From the NCBI RefSeq assembly GCF_900113185.1, contig NZ_FOZD01000002.1, forward strand, positions 558,001-622,000: a stretch of 64,000 nt of DNA, read 5' to 3'. The notes under the pieces were generated by a model, which did not search any database, was not told the DNA's origin, and was given only the letters and a program-made list of their open reading frames with translations. Each line of letters starts with the position of its first letter. Within the stretch, counting starts at the first letter, position 1. Below are positions 54,506 to 64,000 of the stretch, piece after piece. Position numbers and translations under genes: made by a program. This DNA is from Agromyces sp. CF514 (lineage in GTDB: Bacteria > Actinomycetota > Actinomycetes > Actinomycetales > Microbacteriaceae).

Positions 54506-55831
54506 CTAACCGATTCTCTCTCGTCGGCCCAGGATGCCCTGTGGCCGGAACAGCAGGATGACGATGAGGATGACGAGAGCACCCGCGTACTTGAGGTCGT
54601 CGGGGATCCAGAGGCCGGACACCTCGACGATCACGCCCACGATGAGCGAGCCGATGAGGGCGCCATAAGCCGTGCCGAGACCGCCGAGGGTGACCGCGGC
54701 GAACATGAGCAGCAGCACCTGCGCGCCCATGTCCCACTTGATGCCCGGTCGGTAGTACGCGTACAGGATGCCGGCGAGGCCCGCGAGCGCGCCTGCGATG
54801 ATCCAGACCACGCGCACGACGTGGTCGACGTCGATGCCGGATGCCGATGCGAGGGACGGGTTGTCGCTGATGGCGCGCGTGGCCTTGCCGAGCCGGGAGC
54901 TCGTGAGCCAGATCGCGAAGCCGACGATCACGATGATCGAGATCGCGATCGACGCGATGTCGATGCCGCTCAGCTGGATCGGTCCGAACGACATCTTCGG
55001 TGCCGTCGCGTAGGGCAGCTGGGTCGTGCCGCCGCCGATGAAGAACTGGAAGGTGTAGCGCATGGCGAGCGAGAGGCCGATGCTCACGATCATGAGCTGC
55101 ACGACGCCGACGCGCTTGCGCCGCAGTGGTCGCCACAGGATCACGTCGAGCAGGAGCCCGAGACCCGCGCTCAGGACGACGGCGAGCGGGAGGCCGATCC
55201 AGAGCGGCAGCGCCATGGACCCCGCGCTCACCAGGAAGGACGCCGCGACCGCGCCGAACGTGACCATCTCGCCGTGCGCGAAGTTGGAGATGCCCGTCGT
55301 GCCGAACACGAGCGAGAGGCCGACCGCCGCGAGTGCGAGCATCAGGCCGAAGTTGATGCCCTGCACGAAGCGCTGGATGAACTGGTCCCAGATGCTCGTG
55401 ACGTTGCGCTCGCCCTCGCCGATGAAGAAGTTGACGGTCACGCGCCCACCGGCGCCCACCGTGACCTCCTTCTCGTTCGGGCTGTCGTCTTCGGGGTCGA
55501 CGACCGCGATGCCCTCGGGCAGGGTGTCCTCGTCGAGCGTCACGGTGTAGTCGTCCTTCTCGGGGACGCTCACCTTCCACTGGCCGTTCTCGTCGGTCTC
55601 GACCTCTTGCTCACCGCCCGGACCGTCGATCGTGAGCTTCACGCCTTCGAGCGGCTCTCCGTCGAGTTGGACGTTGCCGCTGATGCGATACGGATCGCCC
55701 TCGGCGGCCATGGCCGGTGATGCGGACAGTGCGAGGACGCCGAGCAGGACCGCGACGACGGCGAGGAACACGCCGATCAGTCGGATCATGCGCCCGGGCG
55801 GGTACGCGACGACAGGGGATGGGGATCTCAC
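54506..55831 (-). CDS. livH: LivH permease with an N-terminal Ig-like domain
   Basis: 441 residues; LivH is usually about 290-310. The C-terminal 300 residues are a normal LivH permease (VQGINFGLMLALAAVGLSLV, TTGISNFAHGEMVTFGAVAA, GATRAISDNP-like KATRAISDNPSLASASGID). Before it come a signal-type segment (IGVFLAVVAVLLGVLALSAS, AMAAEGD) and an extracytoplasmic beta domain of about 85 residues with the carboxypeptidase-regulatory/SdrD-B pattern (GNVQLDGEPLEGVKLTIDG, ETDENGQWKVSVPEKDDYTV). The GTG at 55831 is chosen because GGAGG lies 4 nt upstream; the ATG at 55789 has no such site. Confidence 0.88.
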   Translation of the reverse strand: MRSPSPVVAYPPGRMIRLIGVFLAVVAVLLGVLALSASPAMAAEGDPYRISGNVQLDGEPLEGVKLTIDGPGGEQEVETDENGQWKVSVPEKDDYTVTLDEDTLPEGIAVVDPEDDSPNEKEVTVGAGGRVTVNFFIGEGERNVTSIWDQFIQRFVQGINFGLMLALAAVGLSLVFGTTGISNFAHGEMVTFGAVAASFLVSAGSMALPLWIGLPLAVVLSAGLGLLLDVILWRPLRRKRVGVVQLMIVSIGLSLAMRYTFQFFIGGGTTQLPYATAPKMSFGPIQLSGIDIASIAISIIVIVGFAIWLTSSRLGKATRAISDNPSLASASGIDVDHVVRVVWIIAGALAGLAGILYAYYRPGIKWDMGAQVLLLMFAAVTLGGLGTAYGALIGSLIVGVIVEVSGLWIPDDLKYAGALVILIVILLFRPQGILGRRERIG

Positions 55832-57679
<1,848 letters not shown>

Positions 57680-57792
57680 GCAGGTCAGTGTGGCGCGGAG
57701 CGACGCACTTCCTGCAGAAAGGCGGCAGCCGTAGCGTCGCGGCGCGTACGGCGGAAGTGTGCATGACGCGAGCCCCGCGGCCGCGAAGCGCC

Positions 57793-57837
57793 GGCGTGCC
57801 AGCGCCGCGACTGGTCTCGATACGGCGCTGGCGCGCC
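57793..57837 (-). terminator. Hairpin after patB
   Basis: Arms 57793-57807 and 57823-57837 are complementary at 14 of 15 positions around a 15-nt loop. On the minus strand it starts exactly at the patB stop codon, so it is a good candidate patB terminator. Confidence 0.6.
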
Positions 57838-57848
57838 TACTCGACCGG
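57811..57848. repeat. REP-like element GGTCTCGATACG...CTACTCGACC
   Basis: CTGGTCTCGATACG, a short GC hairpin and CTACTCGACCGG match an interspersed repeat that I know as common in Microbacteriaceae genomes. Its right end lies inside the patB coding sequence and supplies the last codons and stop. Confidence 0.55.
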
Positions 57849-59009
57849 CGAGCGAGCGTCGGCCAGTCGCGTGATCGCCTCGCCGAGCACCTCGGGCGAG
57901 CAGGCGAAGTTGAGGCGCGCGTGCCCGCGTCCGACCTCGGCGCCGAACGCGGGTCCGCTCATGAGGGCGACCTTCGCCCGTTCGAGGGCGACGGCCGCTG
58001 GGTCGTCGCCCCAGCCGAGAGCCGAGAGGTCGAGCCACGCGAGGTAGGTGGCATCCGGAATCCGGTAGCCGACGCCGGGCAGCTCCTCGGCGAGCAGGTC
58101 GGCGAGCAGTCGCCGATTGTCGTCGAGGCTGCCGAGCACGCCGTCGAGCCACGGCCCGCCGTCGGCGAAGGCGGCGACGGTCGCGATCGAGCCGAACTGG
58201 CTCATGCGCCACGACACCTCGTAGGGCATCGTGGCGCGGAGGCGGTCGCCCCGCTCGCTCGCGGTGATGATGAGTGCGGCCTTCAGCCCGGCGATGTTGA
58301 ACGCCTTGGTCGCCGCGGTGACGGCGACCCCGTGCTCGCGCGCGGCATCCGACACCGTGAGGAACGGCGTGTAGGGCGTCGCGGGCTGCGCGAGCGGGCC
58401 GTGCACCTCGTCGCTCACGACGGTCGCGCCGAATGCGGCGGCGAGCTCGGCGAGGGGCGCGAGGTCGTCGCGGGTCGGCACCCAGCCGATCGGGTTGTGC
58501 GGGTTGCAGAGCAGCATCGCGCGCACGCCGGAGGCGAAGGCCGCCTCGATCGCGTCGAGGTCGAGCGACCAGCCGTCTCGGATGCCGCCGCTCATCGGGA
58601 TCTCGGCCACGACGCCGCCGGCCTCGGTGACGAGGTCGAAGAACGGCGGGTAGATCGGCGAGGTCACGATCACGCGATCGCCGGGTGCGATCACCTGCCG
58701 CAGCACCTCGACGAGGCCCATCGACACGTCGGCCGTGCAGGTCACGCGCGTGGGATCGAGCTCCCAGCCGAAGCGTGCCGCGGCGAAGCCTTGGAACGCC
58801 TGCGCGACGGCGTCGGGCCCGGCGTTGTACCCCGTGTCGGAGCGGTCGATCGCCCGGTGCAGGGCGTTCGCGATCGGCTCGGCGAGCGGGTAGTCCATCT
58901 CGGCGACCGGCAGCGGCAGCACGTCGGCGTCGTACGAGCGCCACTTCGCGCTCGTGCGCGTGCGCAGCAGGTCGATCGGGTCGGCTTCGATGCGGTGCAG
59001 GCTCTGCAT
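57837..59009 (-). CDS. patB: MalY/PatB-type aminotransferase (C-S lyase)
   Basis: 390 residues on the minus strand. Fold type I PLP enzyme of the MalY/PatB class, which cleaves cystathionine and related C-S bonds. Typical start RTRTSAKWRSYDADVLPLPV and AEMDYPLAEPI; the PLP lysine lies in ATKAFNIAGLKAALI; LLCNPHNPIGWVPTRDDL and VVSDEVHGPLA are conserved. The ATG at 59009 (MQSLHRIEADP) fits homolog lengths; an ATG 18 nt upstream is an alternative. The last residues (SPVE, stop) come from a REP-like repeat. Gene symbol is by family. Confidence 0.88.
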   Translation of the reverse strand: MQSLHRIEADPIDLLRTRTSAKWRSYDADVLPLPVAEMDYPLAEPIANALHRAIDRSDTGYNAGPDAVAQAFQGFAAARFGWELDPTRVTCTADVSMGLVEVLRQVIAPGDRVIVTSPIYPPFFDLVTEAGGVVAEIPMSGGIRDGWSLDLDAIEAAFASGVRAMLLCNPHNPIGWVPTRDDLAPLAELAAAFGATVVSDEVHGPLAQPATPYTPFLTVSDAAREHGVAVTAATKAFNIAGLKAALIITASERGDRLRATMPYEVSWRMSQFGSIATVAAFADGGPWLDGVLGSLDDNRRLLADLLAEELPGVGYRIPDATYLAWLDLSALGWGDDPAAVALERAKVALMSGPAFGAEVGRGHARLNFACSPEVLGEAITRLADARSPVE

Positions 59010-59102
59010 GCCTCCAGCATGCTCCATCTCCGCGGCGCGCGCTCGAGCACGTACCCGGGGCGCGCAGGGCGGACTCCGGGTGCGTCATCCGCCCACGGCA
59101 TG

Positions 59103-59108
59103 TATCCT
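59103..59108 (+). promoter_or_regulatory. Candidate -10 box of ABC-F gene
   Basis: TATCCT lies 69 nt before the ATG at 59178, in the patB/ABC-F divergent gap. No clear -35. Confidence 0.35.
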
Positions 59109-59177
59109 GATCGGCTGCCTCGGCGCCGCGACGCGTGTCGGAACGACATCGGTCGCGAATCGGAAACGGATCGCCCC

Positions 59178-60917
59178 ATGGGTTTCATCGACGTCAACGG
59201 CGTCTCCTTCTCGCTGCCCGACGGCAGGCCGCTGCTCGCCGACCTCGCGTTCCGCGTCGTCGACGGGCGCACGACCGCGCTCATCGGCGCGAACGGTGCG
59301 GGCAAGTCGACCCTGCTGCGGATCATCCGCGGCGACCTCCGCCCCGACGAGGGCAGCGTGCAGGTCGACGGCGGCCTCGGCGTCATGGACCAGTTCATCG
59401 GGCGGACGCCCTCCGAGTCTGTCGGAGCGCCGGATGCCGCCGGCGGCACGACTGCGGCGGACACCCCGTCCACCGTGGCCGGCCTGCTCGTCTCGGTCGC
59501 GCCGACGCGCATCCGTGCCGCGGCGCTCGAGCTCGAGGCATCCGAGAACGCGCTCATCGAAGCGGATGACACGGCGAACCAGATGCGGTACGCGACCGCG
59601 CTCGCCGAGTACGCCGAGGCGGGCGGGTACGAGCAGGAGGTCGTGTGGGACCACTGCACGTCGGCCGCGCTCGGCATCCCGTTCGAGCAGGCCAGGTGGC
59701 GCGAGCTGTCGACGCTCTCGGGGGGAGAGCAGAAGCGGCTCGCGCTCGAGGCGCTGCTGCGCGGACCCGAGCAGGTGCTGCTGCTCGACGAGCCCGACAA
59801 CTCGCTCGACGTGCCGGGCAAGCGCTGGCTCGAGGCGGCGCTGCGGGCGACGCCGAAGACGGTGCTGCTGGTGTCGCACGACCGCGAGCTGCTCGCGCGC
59901 GCCGCGGACCGCATCGTGACGCTCGAGGCGTCGCCCGCGGGCAGCAGCGCGTGGGTGCACGGCGGCGGCTTCACCGGGTACCACGCCGCGCGCGAGGAGC
60001 GCTTCGAGCGGCTCGACGAGCTGCGTCGCCGATGGGACGAGCAGCACCTCGCACTGAAGACGCTCGTGAACACGCTCAAGGTCAAGGCCACGTACAACGA
60101 CGGCATGGCCTCGCGGTACCAGGCCGCGGTCACGCGACTGCGCAAGTTCGAGGAGGCTGGCCCGCCCGAGGAGCGCCCGCCCGCTCAGGCGGTCTCGATG
60201 CGCCTGCGCGGTTCGCGCACCGGCAAGCGCTCGGTCGTGTGCGAGCAGCTCGAGCTCAGCGGACTCATGAAGCCGTTCGACCTCGAGGTCTGGTACGGAG
60301 ACCGGGTCGCGGTGCTCGGCTCGAACGGGTCGGGCAAGTCGCACTTCCTGCGCCTGCTGGCCGGCGGCGGCACCGAGCCCGATCGCACCCTCGGACACGT
60401 CACGAGCGTGGGGGAGGCGCTCGCGCGCGTGCTGCACGAGGGGCGGGCGGTGCTCGGCGCTCGCGTCGTGCCCGGATGGTTCGCGCAGAACCACCAGCAC
60501 CCCGAGTTCCGGGGGCGCACGCTGCTCGACATCCTGCACCGCGGCGACGCGAACCGCGACGGCATGGCGCGCGAGGCGGCGAGCTCTGCGCTCGACCGGT
60601 ACGGTCTCGCGGGCGCGGCGCTGCAGCGGTTCGACGAGCTCTCGGGCGGGCAGCAGGCGCGCCTGCAGATCCTGCTGCTCGAGCTCTCGGGCGCGACGCT
60701 GCTGCTGCTCGACGAGCCGACCGACAACCTCGACCTCGTCTCGGCCGAGGCGCTCGAGGACGCGCTCTCGCGCTTCGACGGCACCGTGCTCGCGGTGACG
60801 CACGACCGTTGGTTCACGCGGAGCTTCGACCGGTTCGTCGTGTTCCGCTCCGACGGGCGGGTCGAGGAGACGGATGCGCCGGTGTGGGACGAGGGTCGGG
60901 TCGAGCGGGTTCGGTGA
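59178..60917 (+). CDS. ABC-F family ATPase
   Basis: 579 residues, two ATPase domains and no membrane segment, the plan of ABC-F proteins that act on ribosomes. Domain 1: Walker A ALIGANGAGKSTLLRII, signature LSGGEQKRLALEALL, Walker B VLLLDEPDNSLDVPGKRWL. Domain 2: Walker A VLGSNGSGKSHFLRLL, signature LSGGQQARLQILLLEL, Walker B LLLLDEPTDNLDLV. The linker between them (about 275-345) is helical and basic, as expected for the P-site tRNA interaction motif. Domain 1 has DEPDNSLD instead of the usual DEPTNHLD. Whether it gives antibiotic protection or is a translation factor cannot be told. Confidence 0.92.
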   Translation: MGFIDVNGVSFSLPDGRPLLADLAFRVVDGRTTALIGANGAGKSTLLRIIRGDLRPDEGSVQVDGGLGVMDQFIGRTPSESVGAPDAAGGTTAADTPSTVAGLLVSVAPTRIRAAALELEASENALIEADDTANQMRYATALAEYAEAGGYEQEVVWDHCTSAALGIPFEQARWRELSTLSGGEQKRLALEALLRGPEQVLLLDEPDNSLDVPGKRWLEAALRATPKTVLLVSHDRELLARAADRIVTLEASPAGSSAWVHGGGFTGYHAAREERFERLDELRRRWDEQHLALKTLVNTLKVKATYNDGMASRYQAAVTRLRKFEEAGPPEERPPAQAVSMRLRGSRTGKRSVVCEQLELSGLMKPFDLEVWYGDRVAVLGSNGSGKSHFLRLLAGGGTEPDRTLGHVTSVGEALARVLHEGRAVLGARVVPGWFAQNHQHPEFRGRTLLDILHRGDANRDGMAREAASSALDRYGLAGAALQRFDELSGGQQARLQILLLELSGATLLLLDEPTDNLDLVSAEALEDALSRFDGTVLAVTHDRWFTRSFDRFVVFRSDGRVEETDAPVWDEGRVERVR

Positions 60918-60963
60918 GCGGGCGCCCGCGGGCGGCGTCCGTTCGCCCGCGGCATCCGTTCGG

Positions 60964-60969
60964 TAGGCT
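60964..60969 (+). promoter_or_regulatory. -10 box, leaderless transcript of guaB3
   Basis: TAGGCT ends 6 nt before the GTG at 60976 but only 3 nt before the ATG at 60973. The spacing favours the GTG. Confidence 0.5.
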
Positions 60970-60975
60970 GTCATG

Positions 60976-62100
60976 GTGACTCAGGAGATCGAGATCGGCC
61001 GTTCCAAGCGGGGCCGTCGTGTCTACGCATTCGACGACATCGCCATCGTGCCGAGCCGGCGCACGCGCGATCCAGAGGATGTCTCGGTCGCCTGGTCGAT
61101 CGACGCCTACCAGTTCGACATCCCGTTCATCGCGGCGCCCATGGACTCGGTCGTGTCGCCGCAGACCGCGATCATGATGGGCCAGCTCGGCGGCCTCGGC
61201 GTGCTCGACCTCGAGGGCCTCTGGACCAGGTACGAAGACCCCGAGCCCGTGCTCGCCGAGATCCGCAACCTCGCGCCCGAGCAGGCGACGGCGCGCATGC
61301 AGCAGCTGTACTCCGAGCCGATCAAGCCCGAGCTCGTGACCGCGCGTCTCGCCGAGATCCGCGCCGCGGGCGTCACCGTCGCGGGCGCGCTGTCGCCCCA
61401 GCGCACGCAGGAGCTCTACGAGACCGTCGTCGCCGCGGGCGTCGACCTCTTCGTCATCCGCGGCACGACCGTCTCGGCTGAGCACGTCTCCAAGAACGTC
61501 GAGCCCCTGAACCTCAAGAAGTTCATCTACGAGCTCGACGTACCCGTCATCGTCGGCGGCGCGTCGACCTACACGGCCGCACTGCACCTCATGCGCACGG
61601 GCGCCGCGGGTGTGCTCGTCGGCTTCGGCGGCGGCGCTGCGTCGACCACGCGCGCGACGCTCGGCATCCACGCGCCCATGGCCACGGCGGTGGCGGATGT
61701 CGCGGGCGCGCGTCGCGACTACCTCGACGAGTCGGGCGGCCGCTACGTGCACGTCATCGCCGACGGCGGCCTCGGCACGTCGGGCGACGTCGTGAAGGCC
61801 ATCGCCTGCGGCGCCGACGCGGTCATGCTCGGAGCAGCGCTCGCGCGGGCGACCGACGCCCCGGGCGGCGGGTACCACTGGGGCGCGGAGGCGCACCACG
61901 CCAAGCTGCCGCGCGGCCGTCGCGTGCACGTCGGCCAGATCGGCGCGCTCGAAGAGGTGCTCTACGGTCCGGCCCCCGGGGCCGACGGCAGCGCGAACCT
62001 CGTCGGCGCGCTGCGTCGCTCGATGGCGACCACGGGCTACTCAGACCTCAAGGAGTTCCAGCGCGTCGAGGTCGTCGTCGCGCCGTACCAGTCGGTCTGA
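60976..62100 (+). CDS. guaB3: GuaB3-family IMP dehydrogenase-related protein
   Basis: 374 residues. Same TIM-barrel family as GuaB (RGRRVYAFDDIAIVPSRRT, FIAAPMDSVVSPQTAIMMGQ, HVIADGGLGTSGDVVKAIAC) but without CBS domains. The catalytic Cys loop of true IMP dehydrogenase is replaced by GFGGGAASTTRATLG, so ordinary IMPDH chemistry is not expected. This GuaB3 group is conserved in actinobacteria, for example beside guaB2 in mycobacteria. Its role is not well defined. The start is GTG at 60976 by -10 spacing; ATG at 60973 would add one residue. Confidence 0.93.
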   Translation: MTQEIEIGRSKRGRRVYAFDDIAIVPSRRTRDPEDVSVAWSIDAYQFDIPFIAAPMDSVVSPQTAIMMGQLGGLGVLDLEGLWTRYEDPEPVLAEIRNLAPEQATARMQQLYSEPIKPELVTARLAEIRAAGVTVAGALSPQRTQELYETVVAAGVDLFVIRGTTVSAEHVSKNVEPLNLKKFIYELDVPVIVGGASTYTAALHLMRTGAAGVLVGFGGGAASTTRATLGIHAPMATAVADVAGARRDYLDESGGRYVHVIADGGLGTSGDVVKAIACGADAVMLGAALARATDAPGGGYHWGAEAHHAKLPRGRRVHVGQIGALEEVLYGPAPGADGSANLVGALRRSMATTGYSDLKEFQRVEVVVAPYQSV

Positions 62101-62155
62101 TCGCCGTTTCCCGCGATCGCGCTGTGAACCCCTCCTGATCGGGCCGACGCTCGGG

Positions 62156-62161
62156 TAGCGT
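62156..62161 (+). promoter_or_regulatory. Candidate -10 box of glpD
   Basis: TAGCGT lies 51 nt before the ATG at 62213. No clear -35. Confidence 0.35.
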
Positions 62162-62212
62162 TGAACCTGGATCACGCGGTCGCCGTCTGCGATCGCGAGG
62201 ATGGGGACGACG

Positions 62213-64000
62213 ATGGCGACACAGAAGTCCGAAGCGGCGGGGCCCGCGACGAAGTCGAGGGCGAACGCGGGGGCGAAGGCGACGACGGAGGCTCCGGCAT
62301 CCGTCGCCCGCTCGACCAAGCTCGGCCCCGACGAACGCGATGCGGCGATCGCGCGTCTGAAGGAGAAAGAGCTCGACATCCTCGTGGTCGGCGGCGGCAT
62401 CGTCGGCACCGGTGCCGCGCTCGACGCCGTCACGCGAGGGCTCTCGACCGGCCTGCTCGAGGCCCGCGACTGGGCGTCGGGCACCTCGAGCCGATCGTCG
62501 AAACTCGTGCACGGCGGCATCCGCTATCTCGAGCAGCTCGACTTCAGGCTCGTGCGCGAGGCGCTCATCGAACGCGGACTCCTGCTGCAGCGCATCGCGC
62601 CGCACCTCGTCAAGCCCGTGCGCTTCCTCTACCCGCTGAAGAAGCGCGTGTTCGAACGCCTCTACATCGGTGCGGGCATGCTGCTGTACGACGTCTTCAG
62701 CTACACCGGCGGTCGGCCTCCGGGGGTTCCGCACCACCGCCACCTCTCGAAGCGCCAGGTCATGCGGGCGATCCCGTCGCTCTCGAACGACGCGCTCGTC
62801 GGCGGGCTCACGTACTACGACGCGCAGGTCGACGACGCCCGGTACGTGGCATCCCTCGCCCGAACCGCCTCGTCGTACGGCGCGCACGTGGCGTCGCGCG
62901 TCAAGGTCGAGGGATTCATCAAGGTCGGCGAACGGGTGGTCGGCGTGAAGGCGCACGACCTGCAGACCGACGAGCACTTCGAGATCCGTGCCAAGCAGGT
63001 CGTGAACGCGACCGGCGTCTGGACCGACGACACGCAGCGCATGGTCGGCGAGCGGGGCACGTTCAAGGTGCGCGCCTCCAAGGGCATCCACCTCGTCGTG
63101 CCGCGCGACCGCATCCAGTCGGCCATGGGCATGATCTTCCGCACCGAGAAGAGCGTGCTCTTCATCATCCCGTGGGGCCGGCACTGGCTCATCGGCACGA
63201 CCGACACCGACTGGAACCTCGACAAGGCCCACCCGGCCGCGACGGCCGCCGACATCGACTACCTGCTCGAGCACGTGAACGCGCTGCTCGCCATTCCGCT
63301 GACGCGTGAAGACGTCGAGGGCGTCTATGCGGGCCTGCGCCCGCTGCTCGCGGGCGAGAGCGACCAGACGTCGAAGCTGTCGCGCGAGCACATCGTCGCG
63401 CACACGGTGCCCGGGCTCGTGGTCGTCGCGGGCGGCAAGTGGACCACGTACCGCATCATGGCGAAAGACGCGATCGACGCGGCCGCCGATGCGCTCGACG
63501 GCCGCGTGCCCAAGTCCACGACGCAGGACATCGCGCTGCTCGGCGCCGAGGGCTACCAGGCGGCGTGGAACAAGCGGGCGAAGATCGCACGTGCGTTCGA
63601 CGTGCACAAGGTCCGCATCGAGCACCTCCTGAACCGCTACGGCACCCTGACCGACGAACTGCTCGACCTGATCAGGGCGGATGCCTCGCTCGGCGAACCG
63701 CTGCCCGGCGCCGACGACTACCTGGCCGCAGAGGTCGTGTACGCGGCATCCCACGAGGGCGCATTGCATCTCGACGACGTGCTCGCCCGCCGCACACGCA
63801 TCTCGATCGAGGCGTGGGACCGCGGGGTCTCCGCCGCTCCGGTCGCCGCGAAGCTCATGGCGGGCGTGCTCGGCTGGGATGCCGCGCGCGAGCAGCTCGA
63901 GGTCGAGCGGTACCTCGAGCGCGTGGCCGCCGAACGCGACTCGCAGCTGCAGCCCGACGACGAGTCCGCCGACCGCGTGAGGCTCGGCGCGCCCGACATC
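62213..64000 (+). CDS. glpD: Glycerol-3-phosphate dehydrogenase/oxidase, 3' truncated
   Basis: 596 residues are in the window and the frame is open at the right edge. It oxidises sn-glycerol-3-phosphate to dihydroxyacetone phosphate with FAD, passing electrons to quinone at the membrane. The FAD motif is GGGIVGTG at about 60-67; RSSKLVHGGIRYLEQLDFRL, VNATGVWTDDTQ, RASKGIHLVVPRD and VVAGGKWTTYRIMAKDAID are family signatures. The first 40 residues are an Ala/Thr/Lys-rich extension. An in-frame ATG at 62201 is possible. The C-terminal helical domain is present, so only a few residues should be missing. Confidence 0.95.
   Translation, partial: MATQKSEAAGPATKSRANAGAKATTEAPASVARSTKLGPDERDAAIARLKEKELDILVVGGGIVGTGAALDAVTRGLSTGLLEARDWASGTSSRSSKLVHGGIRYLEQLDFRLVREALIERGLLLQRIAPHLVKPVRFLYPLKKRVFERLYIGAGMLLYDVFSYTGGRPPGVPHHRHLSKRQVMRAIPSLSNDALVGGLTYYDAQVDDARYVASLARTASSYGAHVASRVKVEGFIKVGERVVGVKAHDLQTDEHFEIRAKQVVNATGVWTDDTQRMVGERGTFKVRASKGIHLVVPRDRIQSAMGMIFRTEKSVLFIIPWGRHWLIGTTDTDWNLDKAHPAATAADIDYLLEHVNALLAIPLTREDVEGVYAGLRPLLAGESDQTSKLSREHIVAHTVPGLVVVAGGKWTTYRIMAKDAIDAAADALDGRVPKSTTQDIALLGAEGYQAAWNKRAKIARAFDVHKVRIEHLLNRYGTLTDELLDLIRADASLGEPLPGADDYLAAEVVYAASHEGALHLDDVLARRTRISIEAWDRGVSAAPVAAKLMAGVLGWDAAREQLEVERYLERVAAERDSQLQPDDESADRVRLGAPDI

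Noticed and set aside
52961-55720. 919-codon open frame opposite livG-livM-livH
   Set aside because: The liv genes have complete motifs and couple to each other. The opposite frame has long runs of Arg/Asp/Glu/His typical of a shadow.

Overview
The window is chromosomal DNA of a high-GC actinobacterium. Gene content and order, Ala/Lys-rich tails on ribosomal proteins, a GuaB3-type protein, GlnR/HrcA-style control and the very frequent word GCGGCATCC point to the family Microbacteriaceae, with Agromyces or a close relative as my best guess. That placement is an inference from style, not from a marker search. I see no tRNA, rRNA, CRISPR array, insertion sequence or prophage.

Layout. (1) 1-7.2 kb: an accessory cluster that looks like a type VII (ESX-like) secretion effector locus. 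It has a 5'-truncated effector-like protein, three tryptophan-rich small soluble proteins, two membrane proteins, a WXG100-sized helical protein, a 607-residue protein joining a secretion-type helical domain and a long hydrophobic block to an alpha/beta hydrolase, and a lipoprotein. (2) 7.3-9.2 kb: a small membrane protein, a YigZ/IMPACT protein and an uncharacterised protein. (3) 9.4-13.9 kb: the str operon (rpsL, rpsG, fusA, tuf). (4) 13.9-15.7 kb: a short acyltransferase and an OsmC-family protein that separate str from S10. (5) 16.3-36.2 kb: the S10, spc and alpha superoperons (rpsJ to rplQ), with secY, adk, map, a PTS enzyme I gene, infA, truA, rplM and rpsI. rpsN and rpsD are missing from their usual places, and both gaps hold structured non-coding DNA. 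(6) 36.2-44.9 kb: cell-wall and cofactor genes (glmM, coaA, glmS, acpS, alr) running into the t6A modification genes (tsaE, tsaB, rimI, tsaD). (7) 45.1-49.5 kb: three proline-rich small membrane proteins, a methyltransferase, groES without groEL and behind two HrcA-type operators, and rarD. (8) 49.8-55.8 kb: a branched-chain amino-acid type ABC transporter, with the binding protein gene convergent to livH-livM-livG-livF. (9) 56.2-64 kb: guaB, a patB-type lyase, an ABC-F ATPase, guaB3 and a 3'-truncated glpD.

How the parts work together. Most of the window is translation and growth machinery: ribosomal proteins, elongation factors, protein export (SecY), Met removal (Map), RNA polymerase alpha, t6A tRNA modification, GTP supply (GuaB) and amino-sugar supply (GlmM/GlmS). 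A striking feature is that at least eleven genes have a -10 box (TANNNT) ending 6-7 nt before the start codon, which predicts leaderless mRNAs. I used this to choose several starts.

The most novel-looking part is the left-hand cluster. Its two large proteins share the end of the same N-terminal helical domain and a (N/D)-D-S-(F/W)-W-(D/E)-D-L motif just before their hydrophobic segments, but have different C-termini. This is the architecture of modular secreted effectors.
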